Shown: positions 29,241 through 36,981 of the stretch, piece by piece
How the letters are laid out: every line of letters begins with the position of its first letter
How positions within the stretch are numbered: the first letter of the stretch is position 1
Assembly (NCBI GenBank): GCA_025981645.1
Contig: JAICXH010000012.1
Span: 1-42,704, forward strand
Source of the DNA: Burkholderiales bacterium
Lineage (GTDB): Bacteria; Pseudomonadota; Gammaproteobacteria; Burkholderiales; Casimicrobiaceae
Reading direction: 5' to 3'
Length of the DNA: 42,704 nt
Translations under genes and position numbers: made by a program
Notes under the pieces: model-generated
What the model saw: only the letters and a program-made list of their open reading frames with translations
What the model was told of the DNA's origin: nothing
Databases searched by the model: none

Positions 29241-29672
29241 TCAGCGAGCGTCGCGCATGCTCTCAACCCAGCATTGACTGACGATCGAAAGCAATCGGAT
29301 GGCGTCTTGCGCCCCCGGCTCGCGCGCGAGCTTCCAGAGACCAGCAATGCCGCCACTGGATGGCGGTGCCGCCGCGACTTGTCGGTCCATCAGGCCGAGC
29401 GCCTTGGATAATCCGATCAGCAGATGCTGACCCTCCGGACGCTCGAGCACGCGGAGAAGCTGCAGCAGCCCCTCGTTGCGCGTCAATCGATCAAGCAGCG
29501 TGGCGCCTTCACTGATGGCCCTGGCGAGCCGGGTGACCATTTCGTCCGACATCGCGTCGCGTGCGGAACCGATGAGCGTTGCTATCTCGGCGAGCTGCTC
29601 GAGTCCGGGTGGGGCAATGCCCTCGCGCTCACCCGCAACCGAAGCCGGCGCCAATTCCGTGTCGGTGCTCAT
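29241..29672 (-). CDS. DUF1641 family protein
   Basis: Protein of 143 aa, mostly helical, with the DUF1641 pattern of repeated Leu-rich helices (LIGSARDAMSDEMVTRLAR, then LLQLLRVLERPEGQHLLIGL). No signal peptide or transmembrane segment. DUF1641 proteins are typically encoded beside sulfide:quinone-reductase-like flavoproteins, as here, where it starts 10 bp after that gene. A structural or electron-transfer partner role is plausible but unproven. It is the last gene of the minus-strand scn unit. Confidence 0.8.
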   Translation of the reverse strand: MSTDTELAPASVAGEREGIAPPGLEQLAEIATLIGSARDAMSDEMVTRLARAISEGATLLDRLTRNEGLLQLLRVLERPEGQHLLIGLSKALGLMDRQVAAAPPSSGGIAGLWKLAREPGAQDAIRLLSIVSQCWVESMRDAR

Positions 29673-29682
29673 GGCGTCGCCC

Positions 29683-30816
29683 TTAAAGTAGACCGCGCAC
29701 GGTAGACCAGTACATCTGGTTGTACGCGACCTTGAACCAATGGACCGACTTTGTAGGAGGTTTCAGTTCCGGCAGGTTGATGTAATCGAAGGCGTTGTGC
29801 GTGGCACGATCAAAACCGGCCTCGATGAAGCAATACACTCTGCCGTCATATTCCCTGACTGGAACCCCGGTCTTGATCACCGAAACGATGTTGTCCGACG
29901 CGACCTCGGCCTCGAAATGCGCGGCCGAGCCCGTCTTGCTGACGGGAATATTGGTTGCATCGCCGATCACATAGACGTTGTCGTGATCGTTCATGGTCAG
30001 CTTGAAGCGATCGGTAGGAATCCAGCCGCCCAGCCCGAGATTGTTCGTCTCCACCATTTCCATTCCGCGGTGGGGCGGGATCGCGATCAGCAAATCGTAC
30101 TTGCACTCCGTACCCTCTTCGCTGTAGACGATCTTTTTGACGGGATCGACTTCCCTCACGTTGAACAGCGTCTCGTACTCGATCCCTGCCTTGTCGAATT
30201 CTGGCTTGGCCCATCGAGCGACGTTGGCGGTAGCGTGCACATGGTTGACCGGATAGTTGTATTGCAGCTTGACCTTGTCGCGGATATTGCGCGCCTTGAA
30301 AAAGTCGTGCAGCAGAAACATCGCCTCGATCGGGGCAACCGGGCACTTGTGTGGTAGCGAAACCACCATCGCGACGGTGCCGCCGCGGAACTCCATCAGG
30401 CGCTTGTGCAGACGGAGCGCACCCTCCTCCGTATAGAAATTCTCAGAGCCTTCTGCCATGCCGGGTACTTCCTGCGGGACGATTCGCGCCCCGGTCGCAA
30501 TCACAAGCAGGTCGTACGCATAAGTCTTGCCACTGCCGGTTTTGACCTCGTTTCGATCGAGGTGGAATTCCGTTACCGGATCTACGTGAAAATCGATGCT
30601 CGACTCCAGCAGGCTCGCCTCGTCGCGATAGAGCTGATCCGGAGTCATCTGCCCGAACGCCACGTACAGCAGCCCAGGCTGGTACATGTGCTTGTCGGAG
30701 GCTGAGAGCAAGGTAATTCGAACCTTACCAGCACGGATCTCGTTCGCAAGCCGGCGCGCGAGGCTGTTACCAAGAATTGTGCCGCCTGTTCCACCGCCGA
30801 CGATCAGGATTTGCAT
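29683..30816 (-). CDS. sulfide:quinone oxidoreductase-like FAD protein
   Basis: Flavoprotein of 377 aa. It has an N-terminal FAD loop (ILIVGGGTGGTILGNSLA), LLVIATGARIVP, and NVYVIGDATNIPVSKTG near residue 280. Three cysteines are present: Cys158 in SLPHKCPVAP, Cys238, and Cys329 in VYCFIEAG. Cys158 and Cys329 are at the positions expected for the polysulfide-carrying pair of SQR; Cys238 is less clear. The expected reaction is sulfide oxidation to persulfide with electrons passed to ubiquinone. The ATG at 30816 has GAGG eight bases upstream. It stands between tusA and a DUF1641 gene; a non-SQR role such as persulfide transfer is an alternative. Confidence 0.8.
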   Translation of the reverse strand: MQILIVGGGTGGTILGNSLARRLANEIRAGKVRITLLSASDKHMYQPGLLYVAFGQMTPDQLYRDEASLLESSIDFHVDPVTEFHLDRNEVKTGSGKTYAYDLLVIATGARIVPQEVPGMAEGSENFYTEEGALRLHKRLMEFRGGTVAMVVSLPHKCPVAPIEAMFLLHDFFKARNIRDKVKLQYNYPVNHVHATANVARWAKPEFDKAGIEYETLFNVREVDPVKKIVYSEEGTECKYDLLIAIPPHRGMEMVETNNLGLGGWIPTDRFKLTMNDHDNVYVIGDATNIPVSKTGSAAHFEAEVASDNIVSVIKTGVPVREYDGRVYCFIEAGFDRATHNAFDYINLPELKPPTKSVHWFKVAYNQMYWSTVRGLL

Positions 30817-30850
30817 CGATTTACCTCGTGCCGCTATCGGAGCGGCGGAA

Positions 30851-31081
30851 TCACTTCGCTTTACGTACCACGATGTGCCACACGCCATTTACCTCAGTGG
30901 TGCCCACCATCTGGTGACCAACTTTCTTGATCCATTCCGGAACGTCATCTGCAGATCCCTTGTCCGTCGAGAGCACTTCGAGTTCATCGCCGACCCCGAT
31001 GAGTTTCATGTTGGCAATGAGTTCCATCAGCGGGCCGGGGCAGAACGTGTTGCGCGCATCCAGTACCTTCCTTTGTGGCAT
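30851..31081 (-). CDS. tusA: TusA/SirA-like sulfur carrier protein
   Basis: Protein of 76 aa with the TusA fold. The conserved CPxP motif is CPGPL with the sulfur-carrying Cys14 near the N-terminus, followed by GVGDELEVLSTDKGSADDVPEW and a C-terminal strand. Length and motif match the family closely. TusA proteins carry persulfide sulfur between enzymes, in thiouridine synthesis or in dissimilatory sulfur oxidation; beside DsrE-like and SQR-like genes the second role fits. It is separated from the flavoprotein gene by 34 bp. Confidence 0.92.
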   Translation of the reverse strand: MPQRKVLDARNTFCPGPLMELIANMKLIGVGDELEVLSTDKGSADDVPEWIKKVGHQMVGTTEVNGVWHIVVRKAK

Positions 31082-31111
31082 AAGACAGGTTCTCCGATTC
31101 GGGAGCCGGCG

Positions 31112-31504
31112 TCAAAACGTCCACGCCTGGCTGCCGGCCGCGTCGCTCAGAAACTTGGTGAGCCCGAGCGGCTCATCCAGATACGACTCGAGTTGCTCAC
31201 GCGACGCACCGAGGACATCCATTGCCATCGAACATGGATAGATCCGGGCGTCCCCCAGTTCGACAGCTTGCCGAAACAGCTCCTTGAAGGGCGGAACGTT
31301 CACCTGTTGCATGGACTCGCCGAATGCACCCTCCGTCGGGGCCTGTGCGCGGTTCTCCGAGAGAAAGCAAGGGAGTGCGTTCATCGATAGAAACACCGCC
31401 ACCTCGCTGCCGCTCACGGCAGCCACCGAGGCGACCATGGCGGCCATTTGCAGTCGCTCGAGCGAACCGGACACGACAATGATGCTCATCCTTGTCGGAT
31501 TCAT
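31112..31504 (-). CDS. DsrE/DsrE2-like sulfur transfer protein
   Basis: Protein of 130 aa. An N-terminal strand-helix segment ([18 protein letters not shown]) leads to a hydrophobic helix and a conserved [11 protein letters not shown] motif with Cys91; Cys46 is in ALPCFLS. The CSMxMD motif is typical of the DsrE2 branch, whose members receive and donate sulfane sulfur with TusA. I used the ATG at 31504, with AAGG nine bases upstream; an ATG 15 bases later is possible. It lies between cbtA and tusA in the same orientation. Confidence 0.82.
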   Translation of the reverse strand: MNPTRMSIIVVSGSLERLQMAAMVASVAAVSGSEVAVFLSMNALPCFLSENRAQAPTEGAFGESMQQVNVPPFKELFRQAVELGDARIYPCSMAMDVLGASREQLESYLDEPLGLTKFLSDAAGSQAWTF

Positions 31505-31650
31505 ACCTGATGCCTTTTTCTACAGACGATTGTGTCGGTCCCCCGCCATGACACGGGTTGCCGAAGCGGACCCGGGCAATTGGGGCGCGGTACCGCGTGG
31601 CGATTGCATGTCAGTGAATCGAGCCCGGCGCGCACCACCGTTCGCCCCGG

Positions 31651-32469
31651 TTACATGCGCGCAGCCGCTTGCCCGCCTCCCTCCGGCTCGGCGATTACCA
31701 TCTTGAGGTAGCGTCGCGCGACCCAACCCGAGGCGCTCCCCAACATCAGCCAAAGACAGACGTTCGTTAGCGCCGTCGCCCAGACGAAACGTTGGGACAG
31801 GTGCTCCAACGCGGCAGCATCCAAAGCCGAGTGCTCGGCAAACGGGTGCGGCGGCAGAGCAGGCGCGCCGATCAAGTACGGTACCGCCAGCAGCGCCAGC
31901 GCCATCCACCGCCACGGGGATTTGCCGAACGACGCGCCGGCCAGCGCGATGGCCGCGCAGGCGGCGGTCAGCACCCACCAGAGCTGCCGCGCAACCAGCG
32001 GGGCTACGATGCCGCCAGGTATCTCCGGCGGCAAACCGAGGGCCGGCGCCACAAAGAACACAGCGTATCCCGCGACACCCCAGAGAAGCCCGTAATTCCA
32101 GCCCAGTTTGGACGCAAAACCAAAGTGAAGCGCCGCCCCCATCGCCGCGAGCAAGACCAGCGCGAACCCCATGGCGGTCAGTGCATTGGCCAAAACGGTG
32201 AAGCCGGTCCGCTCGACGCCGTCAGCGGGGCTCCACGCTTCGACTTCGTGCTCATGGATCGCCGCCGCGCGTGGGGTGTCGGCACTATCGTCGTGCGCGG
32301 GCGTCTCCACACCGGCCGATGCTCCGGGTTGTGGAACCTCGGCCTTCTGCTCGAACACTTCGGCGGCGAGAATGATCGGGATCGTCAGCCAGTGCTGGAG
32401 GAGGCTAACTCCGGCGCCCGATACAAGGCCGATCAGAAGTGCCCAAAGCACAACCCGGCGAAACAGCAT
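31651..32469 (-). CDS. cbtA: CbtA predicted cobalt transporter subunit
   Basis: Integral membrane protein of 272 aa with about six hydrophobic helices: one near the N-terminus (FRRVVLWALLIGLVSGAGVS), then from about 93 to 250. A His/Asp/Glu-rich loop around residues 58-80 (HDD, HEHEVEAW) is a likely metal-binding region. CbtA with CbtB was predicted as a cobalt uptake system from its link to cobalamin regulation (family knowledge). Here it sits directly after thiocyanate hydrolase and importer genes, so cobalt delivery to the hydrolase is the natural inference. No cobalamin riboswitch is visible upstream. Confidence 0.85.
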   Translation of the reverse strand: MLFRRVVLWALLIGLVSGAGVSLLQHWLTIPIILAAEVFEQKAEVPQPGASAGVETPAHDDSADTPRAAAIHEHEVEAWSPADGVERTGFTVLANALTAMGFALVLLAAMGAALHFGFASKLGWNYGLLWGVAGYAVFFVAPALGLPPEIPGGIVAPLVARQLWWVLTAACAAIALAGASFGKSPWRWMALALLAVPYLIGAPALPPHPFAEHSALDAAALEHLSQRFVWATALTNVCLWLMLGSASGWVARRYLKMVIAEPEGGGQAAARM

Positions 32470-32484
32470 GTCGACTTTCTGCTG

Positions 32485-32667
32485 TCAGTGGCACGGAAAG
32501 TCTGCTGAGTGCCGTACGTCATGTGCGGCGTTGTGCACGGCGGGGATATGCGAGAACCCGGCGCCGTAGATCAGCGCGCTACCCAGCAGGAACGCGGCGA
32601 AGAGCTGAAGCCCCTTGGAAATCGCGATAGTGCGCGGGTACGTCGCAGTGATGGCTTGGCTATGCAT
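32485..32667 (-). CDS. cbtB: CbtB predicted cobalt transporter subunit
   Basis: Protein of 60 aa with one transmembrane helix (LQLFAAFLLGSALIYGAGF) and a His-rich C-terminal tail (HIPAVHNAAHDVRHSADFPCH, with five His and one Cys), the pattern that defines CbtB. It starts with ATG at 32667, preceded by GAGGAGC, overlaps the 35-codon frame upstream by 8 bp, and is followed by cbtA after 15 bp. The tail probably captures the metal ion for CbtA. Confidence 0.88.
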   Translation of the reverse strand: MHSQAITATYPRTIAISKGLQLFAAFLLGSALIYGAGFSHIPAVHNAAHDVRHSADFPCH

Positions 32668-32767
32668 TTTGATTGCTCCTCATTGAACGGATAAGACGGG
32701 CTGCTGCAAACACCTCCGGATGGGACAACTGGTTACCACCGTCGATCGTGCACGTTTCATAGGACAT
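32660..32767 (-). CDS. 35-aa reading frame between permease and cbtB
   Basis: ATG at 32767 to TAG at 32660, 35 codons, starting MSYETCTIDGGNQLSHPEV and ending MRSNQNA. It fits between the permease stop (11 bp upstream) and cbtB (8-bp overlap), with GGAA five bases before the ATG. That packing is what a translated operon gene would show. One Cys, no membrane segment, no family I recognise. Chance in a 108-base gap is possible, so its reality rests on position rather than homology. Confidence 0.45.
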   Translation of the reverse strand: MSYETCTIDGGNQLSHPEVFAAARLIRSMRSNQNA

Positions 32768-32778
32768 CGGCGTTCCGG

Positions 32779-33633
32779 TCAGGAATGCCGCTGCCAGCCG
32801 TACCGTCTGATCAGTTGCACAATACAACCGTCCAGCAGGTAACCGATGGCTCCGACCACGAGAACCATTGCCATGAGCTGATCGTAATTGATGCTTTCGC
32901 GTGCATTCTCGATCGAGTAGCCGAGACCTGAGGTCACCCCGAAGAACTCTGCGGGGACAAGAACGATCCATGCGACGCCGAGAGCAAGTCGAAGGCCGGT
33001 GAGCACGTCGAAAGTGATCGCCCGTACGATGATCTGCGTCAGGATCTGCCATCGACTGGCGCCGAGATTCCGCGCTACCTTGAACCAGTTCGGATCCACT
33101 TTGGCCAGACCCGCCGCAGTGGAAAATATCACCGGCCAGACCGCGGCAATCGTGATCAGAAAGATAATTGCCGAGTCCCAGCCGATGAACACGATCACTG
33201 CGATCGGTTCCCAAGACAGCGGGCTGATCATGCGCAGTAATTGGAACGGGGCATTGCTCAATTCGCGAAAGATCCGGACGCGGCCAATCAGAACGCCGAT
33301 CGGAGCCCCGACGGCGATTGCGATAAGCAGCCCCGTCGCCAACCGCCACCCGCTCGACCAGACCGCGCTCTGGATCTGTCCGCTGCGCCACATGCCGCCC
33401 ATTGCCCGGAGCGCCGGGAGAGGCCCGAAGCTGGCGAAATAGGCCGTTGACGAACTGCGCGCGAGAAGCTCGATGCCCAGCCACCAGAGGGCGAAGAGAA
33501 TCGCGAGACCCGCGACGAAATTGAACGCCGCCTGCCGCGTGGTCTTGCCGAGCCCAAGCGGTGCGTCGATCACTGCGGTGGCGGCGGTGTCGGCGCCGGC
33601 GAGCTCCGTCGCAATGATATTCGGCCCCGGCAT
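32779..33633 (-). CDS. ABC transporter permease B, NrtB/SsuC family
   Basis: Inner-membrane permease of 284 aa with about six helices and a BPD-type cytoplasmic coupling loop (ARNLGASRWQILTQI). It is closely similar to the permease encoded just upstream: ISPLSW, AAVWPVIF, AGLAKVDPNWFKVARNLGA and LALGVAWIVLVPAE are shared. The pair therefore looks like an old duplication forming a heterodimeric channel. I chose the ATG at 33633, two bases after the upstream stop; an ATG at 33687 would overlap the other permease by 52 bp and adds residues unlike the family. Confidence 0.88.
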   Translation of the reverse strand: MPGPNIIATELAGADTAATAVIDAPLGLGKTTRQAAFNFVAGLAILFALWWLGIELLARSSSTAYFASFGPLPALRAMGGMWRSGQIQSAVWSSGWRLATGLLIAIAVGAPIGVLIGRVRIFRELSNAPFQLLRMISPLSWEPIAVIVFIGWDSAIIFLITIAAVWPVIFSTAAGLAKVDPNWFKVARNLGASRWQILTQIIVRAITFDVLTGLRLALGVAWIVLVPAEFFGVTSGLGYSIENARESINYDQLMAMVLVVGAIGYLLDGCIVQLIRRYGWQRHS

Positions 33634-33635
33634 CT

Positions 33636-34460
33636 CTAGCCCGCCACTCGGTGGCGCCAGCTGTAGCGCGTGATCAGTGCGACACAAATGCCATCCAGGA
33701 ACCAGCCGATGATCCCGATGACGAGCACCATCACTGTGAGGTGGTTATACGAAAGCGTGTCCCGCGCATCCCTGATCGCGTAGCCGAGCCCCGAGGTGAC
33801 CCCCAGAAGCTCCGCGGGTACGAGTACGATCCACGCGACGCCCAGCGCCAGGCGGATGCCGGTGAAGACGTCGAACGCGATCGCCGGCAAAATCACCAGA
33901 GAGATCATGTGAACGGGATTTGCGCCGAGATTGCGGGCGACCTTGAACCAGTTCGGGTCCACCTTGGCCAATCCCGCAGCGGTAGCGAAGATCACCGGCC
34001 AAACTGCCGCAATCGCGATCAGGAAGATAATCGCCTGGTTCCAGTCCGGATACATGATTACTGCGAGCGGCATCCAGGAGAGCGGGCTGATCATGCGCAG
34101 GAACTGAAACCCTGAATTGCTCAGCTCGCGAAACCGCTTGCTGAGGCCCATGAGGATCCCGATCGGCACGCCGAAGATAACGGCGAGAAGCATGCCCATG
34201 CCGATGCGATACCCGCTGGCAACGACGGCGTCCTGAATCCTGTCGGTTTGCCAGAGGAAGGGAACCGACTTGAAGGTCGGAATCGGACCGAAGGTCACAA
34301 ATGTTCGCGTTGCCGGGTTGAGCCCCAGCAGCATTGTTCCTAGCTCCCAGAGCGCAGCAAACGCAAGCAGACCGAGAATCCCGCAAGTCAGGCGCCGCAC
34401 CCCGAAGACCCGTTGACACAGGGAGGTCAGTGATCCCGCGGGTGCGGCGACTCCGATCAT
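33636..34460 (-). CDS. ABC transporter permease A, NrtB/SsuC family
   Basis: Inner-membrane permease of 274 aa with about six helices and the coupling loop ARNLGANPVHMISLV. Family resemblance is to nitrate, taurine and sulfonate importers (NrtB, TauC, SsuC). The ATG at 34460 overlaps the stop of the substrate-binding gene by 4 bp (ATGA). It precedes a second similar permease by 2 bp, unlike the single-permease layout usual for this family. Within the scn unit, thiocyanate or a related small anion is the likely substrate (inference from context only). Confidence 0.88.
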   Translation of the reverse strand: MIGVAAPAGSLTSLCQRVFGVRRLTCGILGLLAFAALWELGTMLLGLNPATRTFVTFGPIPTFKSVPFLWQTDRIQDAVVASGYRIGMGMLLAVIFGVPIGILMGLSKRFRELSNSGFQFLRMISPLSWMPLAVIMYPDWNQAIIFLIAIAAVWPVIFATAAGLAKVDPNWFKVARNLGANPVHMISLVILPAIAFDVFTGIRLALGVAWIVLVPAELLGVTSGLGYAIRDARDTLSYNHLTVMVLVIGIIGWFLDGICVALITRYSWRHRVAG

Positions 34461-35785
34461 ACTTCGATGACTTCCGTGCGGACAAACGGATCACCCGTTT
34501 GCGGCACGCTCAAATCGTCTTTCCACTTGGGATGATTTTCGAGCGATTTCTTGATGTAGCTGTAATTCAGAAGGTCCTTTACCACGAAGTCGGTGGACAG
34601 TTTATCCATGAACGACTTGTCGCCGGTCACGACAAGCTTCCGCAGCTGATCCGTAACGACTTCGGTGGCCGATGGATAGGGCCACGCCTGGAAGTTGATG
34701 CGGCTCTGGTGCCAGTCCACATGCTTGATCGCCTGCGGATTCTTGTAATAGGCGGGGTCGTAGAAATTCATTGCCCGGTCGACTACCTCGAATGAGAACG
34801 GGATGTAGTTCTTGCCGTCCTTCGACAGCATGTGCGCGGTCTCCTTTCGGTTCTCCGCCATATAGAGCTGCGCCTCCACGACCGCATTGTGAATGCTCTG
34901 CGCCCAACCCGCACGTGCCGGATCCATGACGTCGGCCTCGTGCATCGACACCACGCAGCATGGATGCCCCTTCCAGACGTCGCCGGTGAAGCGCAGCATC
35001 TTGGCGCCGGCCTTGAGCTCACCGAGAGCGTTGAACGGCTCGGCACAAAAATATCCGTCGACTTTTCTGGCCGCGAGCGCCGGAGGCATGTCCGGCGGCG
35101 CCAGCACGAGCAGATTGCACTCGTTGGGTGCGAGCTTCGCGTCCTGCGGACGGATCACCGGAGTGATACCCGCCTGCCGCAGGCAGATTTGCGCGATGAT
35201 GTTGTGATTCGAGTACCAGTACGGCACCGCAAGTTGCTTACCACCAAGTTCCTTGAAACTCGTTATGCCCGTGTGCCCGCCGACCACGACGGCCGAGCCG
35301 TTGGTGTGGTCCCAGGCGGTGATCTTCACTGGGAATTTGTTGTTGTAGCGCATCCACAGGGGGATCGGATTGAGCAGGTGCACGAGGTTGAATTTGTGTG
35401 CCTGGAACGCCTCGACGATCTCCGACCAGCCGCGTACGAGCGTCGGGCGTACGGAATCCAGCCCCTCCTTCTTGTAGAAGCCCATCTCGTGCGCGATCAG
35501 CAGGGCGGCGGCGTCGGTGATCGGCAGATACCCGACACGGACGACCGGGTCGAACTTCTTGTCAGCCCAACCTTTCTTCGCCGCCAGCGCAGCGGCGCCG
35601 CCGAACGCGGCGAGCGCACCCACTTTAAGCACCGATCGCCGCGTAAGCTCCGTGCCGAGCGCCCCATCGAAGAGCGGTCGCTCGAGTGCAAGCTTGGGAT
35701 CGACGATTCCGTCGCCGCATTGTTCACCTCCAGCCGGCAGCCCCGCGGAAGGATCTTCACGCTTGTTGCTTCGCCACTTCGTCAT
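34457..35785 (-). CDS. ABC transporter substrate-binding protein, NrtA/SsuA-like, Tat signal
   Basis: Binding protein of 442 aa. A twin-arginine signal TRRSVLKVGALAAFGG has Arg49-Arg50, preceded by an unusually long 48-residue polar N-region. The mature part begins near VRVGYLPITDAAALLIAHEMGFYKKEG, the NMT1/NrtA-type fold that also binds nitrate, bicarbonate and sulfonates. A Tat signal implies export after folding. The ATG at 35785 has GGGAGG upstream, so the long leader seems real. It lies 50 bp after the ATPase gene and is translationally coupled to the first permease. Thiocyanate binding is inferred from its neighbours. Confidence 0.88.
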   Translation of the reverse strand: MTKWRSNKREDPSAGLPAGGEQCGDGIVDPKLALERPLFDGALGTELTRRSVLKVGALAAFGGAAALAAKKGWADKKFDPVVRVGYLPITDAAALLIAHEMGFYKKEGLDSVRPTLVRGWSEIVEAFQAHKFNLVHLLNPIPLWMRYNNKFPVKITAWDHTNGSAVVVGGHTGITSFKELGGKQLAVPYWYSNHNIIAQICLRQAGITPVIRPQDAKLAPNECNLLVLAPPDMPPALAARKVDGYFCAEPFNALGELKAGAKMLRFTGDVWKGHPCCVVSMHEADVMDPARAGWAQSIHNAVVEAQLYMAENRKETAHMLSKDGKNYIPFSFEVVDRAMNFYDPAYYKNPQAIKHVDWHQSRINFQAWPYPSATEVVTDQLRKLVVTGDKSFMDKLSTDFVVKDLLNYSYIKKSLENHPKWKDDLSVPQTGDPFVRTEVIEV

Positions 35786-35835
35786 CTTCTGACCCTCCCG
35801 TCTGGGTTGAGATCGGATCGGCTTGCTGCGCCGGC

Positions 35836-36708
35836 TTACGCCCGTGTGGGACCGAGATTCCCGGTTGCGACCACAGTCTTTGCGATGTTCCCCGGCCGGG
35901 ACTCGGCGCCGGTTCGAACCGGCGCCTCGTCATCGGAATCGCCCGGTTGCAATCTGGTCGCCTCCTCGAACGCCTTCATCAGGCGGGCGCGCATGTCCTG
36001 CACTGCCGGATCCTGTCGCTCGCGTGGACCGTTCAAGTCGATTGGAATGTCGTGAAAGATCTTGCCCGGTCGTCCCGCCATGATCAGGGCGCGCTCGCTC
36101 ATCAGGACCGCTTCGTCTATATCGTGCGTAACGATCACCATATTGATACCGAGGCGTTTGACGATTGATCGGACGTCGCGCTGCAATGCCGCACGGGTAA
36201 ACGCGTCCAGGGCGGAGAAAGGCTCATCCAGCAGGAGCAGCTCAGGCTCCATCACCAACGAACGCGCAAGTGCGACGCGCTGCTGCTGGCCGCCGGAGAG
36301 GTCCTGCACGTTGGCATCCGCAAACTCCTGAAGCTCCACCAGACGGATCGCATCGGCGACCCGTCTTCGAATCTCGTCCTTGGGCCGGTGAGCGAACCGC
36401 AGTCCGATTCCGACGTTTTGTGCGACCTGCATCCAGGGGAACAGGTGGGGCGCCTGGAACATCATGACCCACCGTGGCGACGGACCCTCCACCAGAGTGT
36501 CGTCCAGGCGTACGGATCCGTGGGTCGGCCGCAACAGACCCGCGACAATGTGAAGTAGCGTCGACTTGCCGCATCCGGAGCGCCCGATGATGGCCAGCGC
36601 CTCGCCCGCCTGCGCCTCTACCTCGACCCGTTCGAACGTGAGCGCGCTGCGCGCGCTATAACGGTGCGTTAAGCCCTGAATTCTTATTCGGACGCCGCGC
36701 TTTGCCAT
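35836..36708 (-). CDS. ABC transporter ATP-binding protein, NrtC/SsuB-like
   Basis: ATPase of 290 aa. Walker A is GRSGCGKST (42-50), the signature is LSGGQQQR (137-144), Walker B is LLLLDEP (157-163), and VIVTHDIDEAV holds the switch His. The family powers nitrate, taurine and sulfonate import. A C-terminal tail of about 45 residues after the core (GDSDDEAPVRTGAES onward) is polar and longer than in SsuB. GGAG lies 10 bases before the ATG at 36708. It opens the four-gene transporter block. Confidence 0.92.
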   Translation of the reverse strand: MAKRGVRIRIQGLTHRYSARSALTFERVEVEAQAGEALAIIGRSGCGKSTLLHIVAGLLRPTHGSVRLDDTLVEGPSPRWVMMFQAPHLFPWMQVAQNVGIGLRFAHRPKDEIRRRVADAIRLVELQEFADANVQDLSGGQQQRVALARSLVMEPELLLLDEPFSALDAFTRAALQRDVRSIVKRLGINMVIVTHDIDEAVLMSERALIMAGRPGKIFHDIPIDLNGPRERQDPAVQDMRARLMKAFEEATRLQPGDSDDEAPVRTGAESRPGNIAKTVVATGNLGPTRA

Positions 36709-36748
36709 CTCCCTGACTCTCCACCACTGGGCTTCGACGAAGTAGCTC

Positions 36749-36981
36749 CTACTGCAAGCTGCCGGATTGCAGCTGTGCGGCGACCCCGGGCACCATCGAT
36801 CGGGCCCATTCCATCGGATCGACGGACGCGACGGCGGCTAACGTCGAAGAGTATGCCGACCCTCGCTGTAGCGCCATCGATTCGTCGACGGGCCGGGAGA
36901 ACCTGCTGACCTCCGGAATCGGCACGTCACGACCAGGCCGCCGTGGGCGCCGCGCGAGCCAGTCCTGGCGGTTTGCCTCAT
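36749..36981 (-). CDS. unrecognised small reading frame after P15K, possibly frameshifted at its start
   Basis: A frame ending in TAG at 36749 is open up to 37009. Read from 36979 it has protein-like composition and high third-position GC (ANRQDWLARRPRRPGRD, then VPIPEVSRFSRPVDESMALQ, ending AAQLQSGSLQ). It has no ATG or TTG start; the first GTG is at 36925 (58 codons, no Shine-Dalgarno). An ATG at 36981-36979 directly follows the P15K stop but is out of frame by one base; a single base missing after that ATG would give a 77-aa protein. It could be a real operon gene with a sequencing error, a broken gene, or a frame using the GTG. No family recognised. Without it the gap holds nothing. Confidence 0.45.

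Noticed and set aside
31520-31978. 152-codon minus-strand frame overlapping the end of cbtA
   Set aside because: It lies mostly inside cbtA in another frame, has Arg/Gly-rich composition and no recognisable motif.
32668-32778. Cobalamin riboswitch upstream of cbtB
   Set aside because: I looked for B12-box-like sequence and saw none; the space is taken by the 35-codon frame.
32660-33484. 274-codon frame overlapping the first-listed permease
   Set aside because: It is out of frame with the permease, which has clear membrane and coupling-loop motifs. Only its last 35 codons, outside the permease, are considered as a separate small frame.
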